DNA of 64,000 nucleotides from Blautia schinkii (GCF_013304825.1 NZ_JAAWUO010000014.1:56365-120364); one strand, 5' to 3'. Numbered from the stretch's first letter, positions 44,968-54,083 are shown. Translations and numbers: made by a program. The notes: generated from the letters alone by a model not told the origin.

Positions 44968-46524
44968 TCAGAATATCTTGGTTGTCCACTTGCTCATATC
45001 CCAGACTTCATTTACCACATCCTGATAAAATTCCGGCTCGTGGCAGATAAGAAGAATACTTCCACGATACTCCCGGAGAGCTTTTTTCAGCTCGTCTTTT
45101 GCATCTACATCCAGATGATTGGTAGGCTCATCCAAAAGAAGAATGTTGGTGTCACGGTTCACCAGCTTGCAGAGACGCACCTTTGCCTGCTCACCACCGC
45201 TTAAAACCCGTACCTGGCTCTCAATATGCTTGGTCGTCAGGCCGCATTTTGCCAGTGCGGAACGTACTTCATACTGGGAAAATGACGGAAATTCCTGCCA
45301 GAGTTCTTCGATGCAGGTAGTTCGATTCTCACCCTTAACTTCCTGCTCAAAATATCCAATCTCAAGATTCTCGCCCTGTTCCACATTTCCGGAAATCGGC
45401 TTGATCAGTCCGAGAAGACTTCGAAGAAGTGTAGTCTTACCAATACCGTTAGTTCCTACCAGAGCACTCTTCTGGCCGCGTTCCATTGTAAAATTCAGCG
45501 GTTTGGAGAGTGGTTCATCATATCCGATCACAAGGTCATGTGTCTCAAAAAGCATTTTTCCCGGTGTGCGTCCGTAACGGAAATTAAACTCCGGCTTCGG
45601 CTTCTCTGCTGCCAGCTCGATCACATCCATTTTATCCAGTTTCTTCTGACGTGACATGGCCATGTTTCTTGTGGAAACACGTGCCTTGTTTCTGGCTACA
45701 AAATCTTTCAGCTCACTGATTTCCTGCTGCTGTTTACGATAGGCAGCCTCCAGCTGAGCTTTTTTTACTGCGTAAACTTCCTGGAAGTGGTCGTAATCTC
45801 CTACATATCGGTTCAGTTCCTGGTTCTCCATGTGGTAGATAATATTGACTACTGAATTCAGGAACGGAATATCATGGGAGATCAGGATAAAAGCATTCTC
45901 ATAATCCAGGAGATATCTTTTCAGCCATGCAATATGTTCTTCATCCAGATAGTTTGTGGGCTCGTCCAGAAGAAGGATATCCGGTTTCTCCAGAAGAAGT
46001 TTCGCAAGAAGTACCTTGGTTCTCTGGCCACCACTTAAGTCCGTAACATCACGGTCCAGGCCCAGGTCAAGAAGTCCCAGTGCTCTGGCAACCTCCTCCA
46101 CTTTCGCATCAATGGCATAAAAATCATGAAGCGTCAGTTCATCCTGGATAGTTCCAAGCTCTTCCATCAGAGAATCCATCTCATCAGGATCTGCTGTTCC
46201 CAGTTTGTCGCAGATCTCGTTCATGCGCTCTTCTTTTTTCAGAAGAGGATCAAAGGCAGATTTCAGCACCTGCCCGATGGTCATACCTTTTTCCAGGACT
46301 GCATGCTGATCCAGATAGCCTGCGTGGACATTTTTTGCCCATTCTACCTTACCTTCATCCGGCATCAGTTTTCCGGTTACAATACTCATAAATGTGGACT
46401 TTCCCTCACCGTTGGCACCGACAAGTCCGATATGTTCTCCCTTTAGGAGCCGGAAAGATACATCCTCAAAAATCGCTCTGTCTCCAAATCCGTGAGTGAG
46501 ATGTTCAACGTTTAAAATACTCAT
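44968..46524 (-). CDS. ABC-F family ATPase
   Basis: This 518-residue soluble protein has two ABC domains and no membrane segments: Walker A GANGEGKST and GTNGIGKTT, signatures LSGGQRTKV and LSGGEQAKV, and Walker B LLLDEPTNYLD and LLLDEPTNHLD. The inter-domain linker (about residues 240-320) is rich in charged residues, as in factors that reach the ribosomal peptidyl-transferase centre. It is closest in style to the YbiT/YkpA branch, which acts in translation and not transport. No antibiotic-resistance role is implied by the sequence alone. Confidence 0.92.
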   Translation of the reverse strand: MSILNVEHLTHGFGDRAIFEDVSFRLLKGEHIGLVGANGEGKSTFMSIVTGKLMPDEGKVEWAKNVHAGYLDQHAVLEKGMTIGQVLKSAFDPLLKKEERMNEICDKLGTADPDEMDSLMEELGTIQDELTLHDFYAIDAKVEEVARALGLLDLGLDRDVTDLSGGQRTKVLLAKLLLEKPDILLLDEPTNYLDEEHIAWLKRYLLDYENAFILISHDIPFLNSVVNIIYHMENQELNRYVGDYDHFQEVYAVKKAQLEAAYRKQQQEISELKDFVARNKARVSTRNMAMSRQKKLDKMDVIELAAEKPKPEFNFRYGRTPGKMLFETHDLVIGYDEPLSKPLNFTMERGQKSALVGTNGIGKTTLLRSLLGLIKPISGNVEQGENLEIGYFEQEVKGENRTTCIEELWQEFPSFSQYEVRSALAKCGLTTKHIESQVRVLSGGEQAKVRLCKLVNRDTNILLLDEPTNHLDVDAKDELKKALREYRGSILLICHEPEFYQDVVNEVWDMSKWTTKIF

Positions 46525-46689
46525 CTGTTATATTCCTTTATCGTAATTTTATTGTGATATTTAGTCTGCGTTCAATGTATTATACTTGATACCAACCCAT
46601 GATGTAAAGCCAAATCTGCCACCTGTTTTAGCATGAAAATAGGTATGACTATATTTCCATTGCTGTTGTTTCAGCAGCGTAAACTATGG

Positions 46690-46743
46690 AAAAGATCAGA
46701 TGAGAATGATTTCATTCAGTATTCATTCCCTCCTGATCTTTTT
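46690..46743 (-). terminator. Terminator after the SNF symporter gene
   Basis: The outer stem AAAAGATCAG/CTGATCTTTT encloses an inner GAATGA/TCATTC hairpin, 18 bases after the stop codon, with a short T tract leftward. Confidence 0.65.
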
Positions 46744-46761
46744 CTATCTCTTAATATTTTT

Positions 46762-48147
46762 TTACATACTGATAATTCCCAGCACATTGGCAATAGAGCT
46801 TAACAGTACAATGATCAGACAAACAGGTGCCAGATATCTGATAAAAAACTTATACAGTCCTTTTCTGCGGAATCTGGATGACTGCTCGATCTCTGCTGCG
46901 ATCCTGTCATATCCAACAACACGTGTCACCAGGAAGCAGGTTGCAAGTGCTGCCAGCGGCATCATCACGGAGTTTGTCATAAAGTCAAAGAAATCCAGGA
47001 AATTCATTCCGAAGATCTTCAGAAAATCCAGAATTCCGTATCCCATAGAGGATGCACTTCCGAATACAAGCATGATCACAGCCATAATGATACAGCATTT
47101 TGCCCTGCCCCAGTGAAGTTCATCCATAAAAGTGGATACGCTGGTTTCCATAAGAGATACCGCACTGGTCAGTGCAGCCAGAAGAACAAGAAGGAAAAAC
47201 AGGATTCCTGCTCCAGTTCCAACGCCCATGGTTGCAAAAATCTTCGGCAATGTAATAAACATCAGGGATGGACCCGCCTGCAGTGTCTCAGGATTTCCGC
47301 CGGAAAAAGCAAATACTGCCGGAATGATCATCAGGCCTGCAAGGATCGCAATACCCGTATCAAAGATCTCTACTTGGGTGGTTGCCTGCTCCACATCCAT
47401 CTTTTTATTCATATAAGAACCATATGTGTACAGGATTCCCATAGCAATAGACAGAGAATAGAACATCTGTCCCATGGCTGCAACTACTGTCATCCAGGAA
47501 AAATTTTCAAAATTTGGAATCAGGAAATATTTCACACCGGTCATTGCCCCCGGACGTGTGATAGAATATACTGCCACGATCACTGCCAGAACCACCAGAA
47601 GCGGCATCATGATCTTGGACATACGTTCCACACCGTTTCTGACTCCTCCAAGAATGATTGCAAACACCAGAACAGCAAATACAATAAACCATATCTCTAC
47701 CTGCCAGGAATCCGCAATAAAGCTTCCAAAGTAACCTTCTTCAGAAACCTTCTGAACATTCCCTCTGAAATATTCCACCAGATATTTAATGACCCATCCG
47801 CCGATGGTACTGTAATACGGCACGATCAGCATAGGGATTACTGCATTCAGCCAGCCGCCAATCTTAAACGGTGCACTCTTTCCAAAATGTTCAAACGCTC
47901 CTACCGGACTCTTTCTCGTCATTCGTCCAAGTGCTGTCTCGGACATGATCAGAACATATCCAAATGACACTGTCAGAAGAATATAAACCAGCAGGAACAT
48001 TCCTCCTCCATATTTCGCTGCCAGGTACGGAAAACGCCAGATGTTTCCCAAACCAACAGCTGATCCGGCCACTGCCAGCACATAACCGATCTTCCCTGAA
48101 AAACGTCCCCGCTGATGGCTGTGACCGGATTTTTTTGCTTCTCTCAT
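46762..48147 (-). CDS. SNF-family sodium-dependent transporter
   Basis: This 461-residue membrane protein of the neurotransmitter:sodium symporter family (LeuT fold) probably imports an amino acid with sodium. The N-terminal sodium-site helix is clear: GKIGYVLAVAGSAVGLGNIWRF and PYLAAKYGGGMF. About eleven or twelve hydrophobic helices follow, including AMGQMFYSLSIAMGILYTYGSYM (helix 6 region). The length suits the shorter bacterial branch (TnaT/MhsT-like). ATG 48147 follows AAGGAGG. An intrinsic-terminator hairpin in its leader suggests attenuation. The substrate cannot be named. Confidence 0.92.
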   Translation of the reverse strand: MREAKKSGHSHQRGRFSGKIGYVLAVAGSAVGLGNIWRFPYLAAKYGGGMFLLVYILLTVSFGYVLIMSETALGRMTRKSPVGAFEHFGKSAPFKIGGWLNAVIPMLIVPYYSTIGGWVIKYLVEYFRGNVQKVSEEGYFGSFIADSWQVEIWFIVFAVLVFAIILGGVRNGVERMSKIMMPLLVVLAVIVAVYSITRPGAMTGVKYFLIPNFENFSWMTVVAAMGQMFYSLSIAMGILYTYGSYMNKKMDVEQATTQVEIFDTGIAILAGLMIIPAVFAFSGGNPETLQAGPSLMFITLPKIFATMGVGTGAGILFFLLVLLAALTSAVSLMETSVSTFMDELHWGRAKCCIIMAVIMLVFGSASSMGYGILDFLKIFGMNFLDFFDFMTNSVMMPLAALATCFLVTRVVGYDRIAAEIEQSSRFRRKGLYKFFIRYLAPVCLIIVLLSSIANVLGIISM

Positions 48148-48175
48148 CCGTTAATCCTCCTTAAATTTCATGTGT

Positions 48176-48210
48176 AAAAAACCTCCCACAGGTTTATGCC
48201 TATGAGAGGT
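48176..48210 (-). promoter_or_regulatory. Leader terminator/attenuator hairpin of the SNF symporter gene
   Basis: Read leftward, a 12-bp stem (ACCTCTCATAGG with CCTGTGGGAGGT, two G-U pairs, six-base loop) is followed by TTTTT, then the AAGGAGG ribosome site and start codon. It begins about six bases after the expected transcription start, so every transcript from the promoter below must pass it. Confidence 0.75.
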
Positions 48211-48222
48211 CTGCATGATGAT

Positions 48223-48251
48223 ATAGTATCAAAAAAATATAAAAATGTCAA
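48223..48251 (-). promoter_or_regulatory. Near-consensus promoter of the SNF symporter gene
   Basis: Leftward TTGACA (48246-48251), a 17-base spacer and TACTAT (48223-48228) predict a start near 48216, about 69 bases before the start codon. Confidence 0.8.
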
Positions 48252-48346
48252 AAAAAGAGTATACTTTTTTTCCTTTTTTTTCGATAATCCTGATACAACC
48301 CGGGAGTTTGACAGTTGAATAATTAAAAATCATCTTCATGTATTTA

Positions 48347-48485
48347 TAAAAAACTTGGGAAATACAATGCTCTTCTGGAACAGTTCGATGGCGATGAAGA
48401 CAAGTTGATGGCATGGACAAAAAAACAGACGGCTAAAGAAACGGGACTTTATTATCCGGCTGCAATCCGTTCTCTCATGATCATA
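48347..48485 (+). pseudogene. Possible gene remnant
   Basis: A short rightward open frame here reads with coding-like composition (KYNALLEQFDGDEDKLMAW, then TKKQTAKETGLYYPAAIR). It has no start codon with a ribosome site and runs antisense into the acetyltransferase gene. It may be the tail of a gene lost when the AT-rich block inserted. I do not recognise the family. The rest of the 48148-48485 gap holds the symporter promoter and hairpin. Confidence 0.35.
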
Positions 48486-49115
48486 TTATTTTTCCGCCTG
48501 TGCACATATCATATCCCATGCTTCATCATCAATTTCTTCATTGTGAAACAATTTTCTCCTGTCCTCATCTGTTATTTTTCTAATCACACGACATGGATTT
48601 CCGGCTGCAATGGACCAATCCGGAATGTCTTTTGTTACAACACTTCCTGCACCAATTACCACATTGTCTCCAATATGTACTCCAGGACACACTACTGTAT
48701 TTCCTCCCAACCATACATTATCCCCGATGGTAACCTCTTTTCCGTATTCAAAAGCAGAATTGCGCGTATCTGGATAAATTGGATGTCCTGCTGTATAAAT
48801 AGATACATTGGGTGCCATCTGACAGTTATCACCGATTTTTACCTTTGCCACATCTATAATTGTACAGTTATAATTTGCAAAGAAATTTTTACCTACTTCT
48901 ATATGCGAACCATAATCGCAGTAAAAAGGTGGGTTAATCCATGCACCTTCCGATTTTCCCAAAAGTTCTTTTACTATTTCTGCAATCCCATCAAAATCCG
49001 ACCGATCTGCAAAATTAAGTTTTTGCAGGATTTTTCTACCTATCCTCTGTTCTTCCATAACCGCTTCATCTGAAATGTAAGCAAGCTGCATATCTCTTCT
49101 TTTTTTCATATTCAT
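48486..49115 (-). CDS. Hexapeptide-repeat sugar O-acetyltransferase (LacA/Maa type)
   Basis: This 209-residue acetyl-CoA-dependent acetyltransferase has the left-handed beta-helix fold. The N-terminal Maa/LacA helix is followed by INPPFYCDYGSHIEVGKNFFANYNC, MAPNVSIYTAGHP (catalytic His region), VTIGDNVWLGGNTVVCPGV and IGAGSVVTKDIP with an AAGNPCRVIRKI tail. It acetylates a free sugar or galactoside. The gene is three bases after the MATE gene, so the two form an operon. Base composition is more AT-rich than the chromosomal neighbours. Confidence 0.93.
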   Translation of the reverse strand: MNMKKRRDMQLAYISDEAVMEEQRIGRKILQKLNFADRSDFDGIAEIVKELLGKSEGAWINPPFYCDYGSHIEVGKNFFANYNCTIIDVAKVKIGDNCQMAPNVSIYTAGHPIYPDTRNSAFEYGKEVTIGDNVWLGGNTVVCPGVHIGDNVVIGAGSVVTKDIPDWSIAAGNPCRVIRKITDEDRRKLFHNEEIDDEAWDMICAQAEK

Positions 49116-49118
49116 AAT

Positions 49119-50462
49119 TTAATTCTCCATTTCTGTTAAATTTTTTAACCATTTATATTGTTTATAATGTTTAAATACTGCCGGAAGTTTTACCAGTTCA
49201 TCCAGATTTAGGACAAAATACACCATCATTACCGGCAATTTAAATACAAATGCTGCGATACATCCCAGTGGAACTGCAAAGCACCACATGGTAACCACAT
49301 CACATATTAATCCAAATTTTGTATCTCCCCCTGCAGGAAAAATACCACCTATTGTCATAGAATTGATTGATTTTCCTATTACATAATAGCTGCTTATAAA
49401 CAGCATATTCTTTAAATATCCTGTTGCTATATCAGTCAGATTCGTAAAATGCAGGATTACAGGTGTCGCAAGAAAAATCACTCCAGCCGTCACCACGCCC
49501 AAAAATACCGAAGTTTTGCATAAAATATTTCCGTTTTTCTTTGCTTCAGATAAGTTCCCTTTACCAAGCAGATTTCCAACAATAATACTTCCACCATATC
49601 CAAAGCCGGTACAACCACAGATTAAAAGGTTCTTGGTTATATTTGCAATAGAATTGGCTGCGATAGCATCGGAACCAAGATGTCCAAGTATGACAGAATA
49701 CATCGTAAATCCACCGCCCCAGGCAAGTTCATTAAAAAGTACCGGATAAACATGTTTCCAGAATTTCCTCGTTATATGGACTTCCCTGTTTTTTATGTCT
49801 TTTACTCCAATCCAAAATTCCTTTTTCAGGTGCAAAATATAAATCGCAATAGCCAGACCAAGTCCATTTGCAATGACAGTAGCCAGTGCCGCACCTGCAA
49901 TCTCCATTCTTGGAAAGCCCATGTATCCGTAAATCAGAATAACATTCAGTATAATATTAACACAGACAACAACTGCACTTATTATGGTACATCTACCTGC
50001 ATAACCACAATTTTTCAAGATTCCCTGCAAAACCTGCAGAACTCCTGAAAAGATATAGGATAATCCAATCACTTTCAAATACTTAATACCATAATCAATC
50101 AGTATAGTATCGTTTGTAAACAGTCGCATGAGCGTTTCAGGAATAAAGAATGTTGCAAGCAGAAAGAGAATGGAAATTATGAATACATATCTTAATACAA
50201 GTCCTGCTGATGTCCGTAATCCATCAAAATCTCTTTTTCCATAATACTGTGCAACAAACATATTTTCCCCTATTGTAAGTGCTGTTAAAATCAAATTGAA
50301 AACAAAGGTGATCTGCGAAGCCAGCGAAACTGCTGACAGAGAGTTCTGATTTAATCCTCCCAACATAAAAGCATCGCATGCACTTACAAGTGCTAACATA
50401 AATTGTTGTGCTGTAATGGGCAGAGCAAGTTTCAAAATCTTATTTGTGAATTCGTTTCCCAT
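49119..50462 (-). CDS. MATE-family efflux transporter
   Basis: This 447-residue membrane protein has the twelve-helix MATE layout in two halves. It begins FTNKILKLALPITAQQFMLALVSACDAFMLGGL, of which the PITAQQF start and FMLG are typical, and contains GENMFVAQYYGKRDFDGL and the second-half counterpart GSIIVGNLLGKGNLSEAKK. It probably exports cationic drugs or metabolites with sodium or protons. It heads a two-gene operon with the acetyltransferase and is divergent from an AraC-type gene that probably regulates it. Confidence 0.92.
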   Translation of the reverse strand: MGNEFTNKILKLALPITAQQFMLALVSACDAFMLGGLNQNSLSAVSLASQITFVFNLILTALTIGENMFVAQYYGKRDFDGLRTSAGLVLRYVFIISILFLLATFFIPETLMRLFTNDTILIDYGIKYLKVIGLSYIFSGVLQVLQGILKNCGYAGRCTIISAVVVCVNIILNVILIYGYMGFPRMEIAGAALATVIANGLGLAIAIYILHLKKEFWIGVKDIKNREVHITRKFWKHVYPVLFNELAWGGGFTMYSVILGHLGSDAIAANSIANITKNLLICGCTGFGYGGSIIVGNLLGKGNLSEAKKNGNILCKTSVFLGVVTAGVIFLATPVILHFTNLTDIATGYLKNMLFISSYYVIGKSINSMTIGGIFPAGGDTKFGLICDVVTMWCFAVPLGCIAAFVFKLPVMMVYFVLNLDELVKLPAVFKHYKQYKWLKNLTEMEN

Positions 50463-50572
50463 CTACAATTTTTCCTTTCTGTGCACAATATAAAAATAAA
50501 CCAATTTTATTGATTTTTATACCATAATCAGCCATAATAATATAACAAACGTTCGAAAAGGAGATTATTTTG

Positions 50573-51454
50573 ATGGAAGTATGTCCAAGCATTGTTTTAA
50601 ATTCAGATGCATCTGAAAATGTTGCCTATAACAATCCAGACTTTCCTGCATATATAAAAAAGGGACAGCTTTCACGCTATCCTGATTTTCGTGCAGTCAG
50701 TCATTGGCATGACGATCTGGAATTTATTCTGATTTTAGAGGGACAGATGTTTTATGATGTGAATGGTCAGAAGATTTCTTTGCAAGCAGGTGAAGGAATT
50801 TTTGTAAACAGCCGCTGCTTTCATTATGGCTATTCCGATACTCATACAGAATGTCTCTTTATCTGTATTCTGTTATCTCCGCAGTTGCTTTCTGCAAATA
50901 CTTATTTTGTGGAAAAATGTCTAAATCCCCTGATACAGAATATTCATTTTCCCTATCAACCACTGAATCCGTCTATCCTGTGGCAGAATTCTATTCTTCG
51001 TGACCTTGAAATGCTTTACAAAAAAAATGTGGATGAACTACAGCCATTTATTACGCTGGAAAAAACCGTTCATATTTTTCGACTCCTTGCTGAAAATATG
51101 AATTATTTCCCAGATTATGATAAAGATACAGAGGATACTCTGGCTCTTACTACAATGATCGGATATGTGCAGAAAAATTATCCCCACAAAATTATGCTTA
51201 AAGATATTTCATCCTCAGGAAATTGCTGCAAGACAAAATGTACTTCCCTTTTTCAGAAATATTTGAATACTTCCCCAATGGTATATCTAAATCGCTATCG
51301 TTTGGAAAAATCTGTTTTTCTTCTTCAAAATACTACAATGTCTGTTACTGAGATAGCATATACCTGCGGGTTTTCAAATAGCAGTTATTTTTGTGAACTT
51401 TTTCATAAGTATTATAATACCACCCCTGGGAAGTTTCGAAGCAGTAATAGATAA
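50573..51454 (+). CDS. AraC-family transcriptional regulator with cupin domain
   Basis: This 293-residue regulator has an N-terminal cupin-like effector domain (HWHDDLEFILILEGQMFYDV and AGEGIFVNSRCFHYG) and a C-terminal AraC HTH pair (IMLKDISSSGNCCKTKCTSL and VTEIAYTCGFSNSSYFCELF), ending TTPGKFRSSNR. ATG 50573 lies after AAAGGAG; the preceding TTG is less likely. It is divergent from the MATE/acetyltransferase operon with a 110-base gap and is a likely local activator. The AT-rich composition matches that operon. Confidence 0.9.
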   Translation: MEVCPSIVLNSDASENVAYNNPDFPAYIKKGQLSRYPDFRAVSHWHDDLEFILILEGQMFYDVNGQKISLQAGEGIFVNSRCFHYGYSDTHTECLFICILLSPQLLSANTYFVEKCLNPLIQNIHFPYQPLNPSILWQNSILRDLEMLYKKNVDELQPFITLEKTVHIFRLLAENMNYFPDYDKDTEDTLALTTMIGYVQKNYPHKIMLKDISSSGNCCKTKCTSLFQKYLNTSPMVYLNRYRLEKSVFLLQNTTMSVTEIAYTCGFSNSSYFCELFHKYYNTTPGKFRSSNR

Positions 51455-51549
51455 ACACTATTCATATTCTTTGACTTATAATTATAATGGATATTTTTTA
51501 ACAGTTTCCCTGTTTTTCCAGCCAGTCTTTCACATAACATCTGATCTCC

Positions 51550-51579
51550 TGCATTGTTTCCCTCTGCATTGTTTCCCTC
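51550..51579. repeat. 15-base tandem duplication in the parA remnant
   Basis: Two back-to-back copies of a 15-base unit (TGCATTGTTTCCCTC) duplicate the AEGNN residues near the end of the decayed parA frame. Confidence 0.8.
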
Positions 51580-51977
51580 TGCACTGATTTCCTTTGCCCG
51601 GACAGAATGGGGGATCTCTGTGACGAATACTTTAATCTTGCTGCCATAGGTCTCCCGCAGGAGCGCGGAAATCTCTTTGGCAAAGTTGGTTCGGCTATCC
51701 ACCATCGTCAGCAGGATACCGTCGATCTGGAGCTTGGGGTTGATCTGCCGCTTTACCTTGTTTACGTGGAGAGGAGCTGTTCCAGCCCTTTGGCGGACAG
51801 ATACTCCGCCTGAACGGGAATGATGATCCTGTTCGCAGCGGCCAGCGCATTGACTGTGAGCATACCCAGGGAGGGCTGGCAGTCGATGAGGATATGGGAA
51901 TATTGCCCCTTCAGCGTGTCCAGATATTGCCGCAAGATAGTCTTACGACTCATGGCATTTACCAGGGATACTTCCAT
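51550..51977 (-). pseudogene. Truncated, frameshifted parA/soj
   Basis: Leftward translation gives a recognisable ParA ATPase core: MEVSLVNAMSRKTILRQYL, HILIDCQPSLGMLTVNAL, IIPVQAEYLSAKGLEQLLST. After a one-base deletion near 51770 it continues in another frame as KRQINPKLQIDG, then VDSRTNFAKEISALLRETYG and IPHSVRAKEISAEG. The N-terminal third with Walker A is missing: homology stops at MEVSL and unrelated sequence lies upstream. The sequence resembles ParA proteins of clostridial integrative conjugative elements, so it marks a lost mobile element. Confidence 0.85.
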
Positions 51978-52096
51978 TTTGATCAGATTATGCCAAACTC
52001 TCCAGCGAAAAATCTGGTGAACCACTAAAAATTGGGGGAAAACGGCTCTCGTTAGGTCAAATGGGGTCAAACTATATCAGCCCATTTAGGTATAAG

Positions 52097-52134
52097 AAAA
52101 CCCCGGAAAACCTTGATTTTCCGGGGTTTTTGAA
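52097..52134. terminator. Bidirectional terminator after rpsI
   Basis: A perfect 14-bp stem AAAACCCCGGAAAA/TTTTCCGGGGTTTT (52097-52110 with 52117-52130) has a six-base loop and a T run. Confidence 0.92.
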
Positions 52135-52161
52135 CTATTTTGATATAGTCTGAGCAGTCGA

Positions 52162-52554
52162 TTATCGCTTGCTGAACTGCGGAGCGCGACGAGCTGCTTT
52201 GAGACCGTATTTCTTACGCTCTTTCATACGTGGATCACGTGTAAGGAATCCTGCTGCTTTAAGAGCTGGTCTGTAGTCTTTATCTGCCTCGAGGAGTGCT
52301 CTGGAAAGACCATGACGGATTGCTCCAGCCTGTCCTGTGTATCCACCGCCGTGAACGTTAACGATCACATCGAATTTACCCTCTGTCTCTGTTAAAGTGA
52401 GTGGCTGACGAACGATAACTTTCAGAGTCTCAAGACCGAAGTACTCATCGATGTCTCTTTTATTGATAGTGATTTTACCTGTTCCAGGTACCAGGTAAAC
52501 TCTCGCGATTGATTTCTTTCTTCTTCCTGTTCCGTAGAATTTTGCGCTAGCCAA
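52162..52554 (-). CDS. rpsI: 30S ribosomal protein S9
   Basis: This 130-residue small-subunit protein contacts the P-site tRNA through its basic C-terminal tail. It has [16 protein letters not shown] at the N-terminus, [20 protein letters not shown] in the centre and the expected tail RRAPQFSKR. It is full length. It lies 16 bases after rplM, the universal rplM-rpsI pair, and shares that gene's leader and promoter. A strong terminator follows. Confidence 0.98.
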   Translation of the reverse strand: MASAKFYGTGRRKKSIARVYLVPGTGKITINKRDIDEYFGLETLKVIVRQPLTLTETEGKFDVIVNVHGGGYTGQAGAIRHGLSRALLEADKDYRPALKAAGFLTRDPRMKERKKYGLKAARRAPQFSKR

Positions 52555-52570
52555 TGTTTTCTACCTCCTA

Positions 52571-52999
52571 TTAAAATGTTAAAACTTCAGGCTTCTGAGC
52601 CTCATGTTTGTGCTCTGGTCCTGCGTATACGAAAAGTTTCTTGTTCATAGCTCTTCCAAGAGGTCCTTTCGGAAGCATTCCCTTAACTGCGAGCTCGATA
52701 ACCTTCTCAGGTTTCTTTGCTAACATTTCTTTTAATGTGGTTTCTTTCATTCCACCAACATAGTCGGAGTGGTTATAATAAATCTTCTGCTCAAGCTTCT
52801 TGCCTGTAACTTTGATCTTATCAGCGTTTACAACGATTACATAATCTCCTGTGTCAACGTGCGGTGTAAACTGAGGTTTGTTCTTTCCTCTTAAAACACT
52901 TGCAACACCGGAAGCCAGACGTCCCAGAGTGCAACCCTCTGCGTCAACTACATACCATTTTCTTTCGATTTTATCCGGATTAGCCATATAAGTCTGCAT
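52571..52999 (-). CDS. rplM: 50S ribosomal protein L13
   Basis: This 142-residue early-assembly large-subunit protein has [50 protein letters not shown] and [20 protein letters not shown]. The Met at 52999 fits L13 N-termini and follows AGGAGG with good spacing. It is transcribed with rpsI from a consensus promoter about 170 bases upstream. The long structured leader suggests autoregulation like the known Firmicutes L13 leader. Confidence 0.98.
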   Translation of the reverse strand: MQTYMANPDKIERKWYVVDAEGCTLGRLASGVASVLRGKNKPQFTPHVDTGDYVIVVNADKIKVTGKKLEQKIYYNHSDYVGGMKETTLKEMLAKKPEKVIELAVKGMLPKGPLGRAMNKKLFVYAGPEHKHEAQKPEVLTF

Positions 53000-53170
53000 G
53001 GTCCTACCTCCTGTTATTTATCAACGATAATGTTTCTCAAACCGCGGTACTTCCGCGAAAAAAAGTAAATGGAAACGCGGGTGCAAAATAAATCGCGGAA
53101 ATGTCCGAAACCGCTGATAAAATGCCGTCGCCGGGGCTATTGGCTCAAGCATCTTCGCACTACGTCACAT
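53000..53170 (-). promoter_or_regulatory. Candidate L13 ribosomal-protein leader
   Basis: The transcript from the promoter below carries about 170 untranslated bases, with GC-rich pairing elements unlike the surrounding AT-rich gaps: TCCGCGA with TCGCGGA across a loop, and the CGCGGAAGTACCGCGG hairpin near 53034-53060. A T tract (CTTTTTTT) lies between. The position matches the Firmicutes L13 leader class; I matched it by location and structure, not by alignment. Confidence 0.55.
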
Positions 53171-53176
53171 TGAGTT

Positions 53177-53205
53177 ATTATATTATAAGGCACCTTGCCT
53201 GTCAA
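53177..53205 (-). promoter_or_regulatory. Consensus promoter of rplM-rpsI
   Basis: Leftward TTGACA (53200-53205), a 17-base spacer and TATAAT (53177-53182) match the sigma-A consensus exactly. Confidence 0.9.
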
Positions 53206-53242
53206 CTGTTTTTTCTTGTAATTTTCAACAAAATTCCTGTTT

Positions 53243-53980
53243 TCAGAAAAATTCAATTCCCATCAATGTCAGCCCCTGAGCCGGTGCTGTGGGGCCTGCT
53301 GCCCCACGGTCGCAGGCTTTCAAGATCTTATCCATACGTTCCGGCGGGTACTGTCCGTTCCCGATCTCGATCAGAGTACCAGAAATGATACGCACCATAT
53401 TGTAAAGAAATCCAGTTCCTGAAATGCGGATCGTCACCATATCTCCGTCCCTCCATACATCCATGGAAGTTACTGTACGGATGGTTGTCTTCACCTGTGC
53501 ACCGGAACCGCAGAAGCTTGCGAAATCATGTCGTCCGATCAGATAGGAAGTTGCCTCCTTCATCTTATCCACGTCCAGCTTGTAATGATAAAAATAGGAA
53601 TACAGCCGCTCTGTTGGAACCGGAAATTTTCGGTTCAGGATACGGTATTCATATGTTTTTTCACTGTCACAGTAGCGGGGATGAAAATCAGGCTCCACCT
53701 CCTCAGAAAGCTGGATACGGATATCCTCCGGAAGTCTCTGGTTCAGTGCATAGGAAAATTTTTCCCCGGGGATCCTGGATTCGGTATCAAAAACCGCCAC
53801 ATTCCCAAGAGCGTGCACTCCTGCATCTGTACGGCTGGCACCGATGGTCTCTATCTTTTCTCCAAGCAGCTCACTTAAGGTATCATTTAAGACACCCTGG
53901 ATAGTCGTTCCGTTTGGCTGTGTCTGCCAGCCGGAATAATTGGTTCCATCGTAAGCTACTACAAGTCCTACTCGTTTCAT
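53243..53980 (-). CDS. truA: tRNA pseudouridine synthase A
   Basis: This 245-residue enzyme makes pseudouridine at positions 38-40 of tRNA anticodon arms. It has the N-terminal LVVAYDGTNYSGWQTQPNG, the catalytic Asp in ASRTDAGVHALGN, the ALNQRLPEDIRI strand and FLYNMVRIISGTLIEIGNG. It is full length. It lies between the ECF transporter operon and rplM, in the common clostridial order ecfA-ecfA-ecfT-truA-rplM-rpsI. The rplM promoter lies just past its stop codon. Confidence 0.96.
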   Translation of the reverse strand: MKRVGLVVAYDGTNYSGWQTQPNGTTIQGVLNDTLSELLGEKIETIGASRTDAGVHALGNVAVFDTESRIPGEKFSYALNQRLPEDIRIQLSEEVEPDFHPRYCDSEKTYEYRILNRKFPVPTERLYSYFYHYKLDVDKMKEATSYLIGRHDFASFCGSGAQVKTTIRTVTSMDVWRDGDMVTIRISGTGFLYNMVRIISGTLIEIGNGQYPPERMDKILKACDRGAAGPTAPAQGLTLMGIEFF

Positions 53981-54083
53981 AAAATAATATACCTCCTGCT
54001 TCAGGCAGTTCCTGTCACTGCTTGTGATCCATGGCTGAACTGTTCATAACCTTCGCATTTTTACAAAAATCTGCCTGGCCCGG

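Noticed and set aside
51550..51579. Short tandem repeat as a CRISPR-like array
   Set aside because: Only two adjacent 15-base units with no spacers; simple slippage inside a pseudogene.
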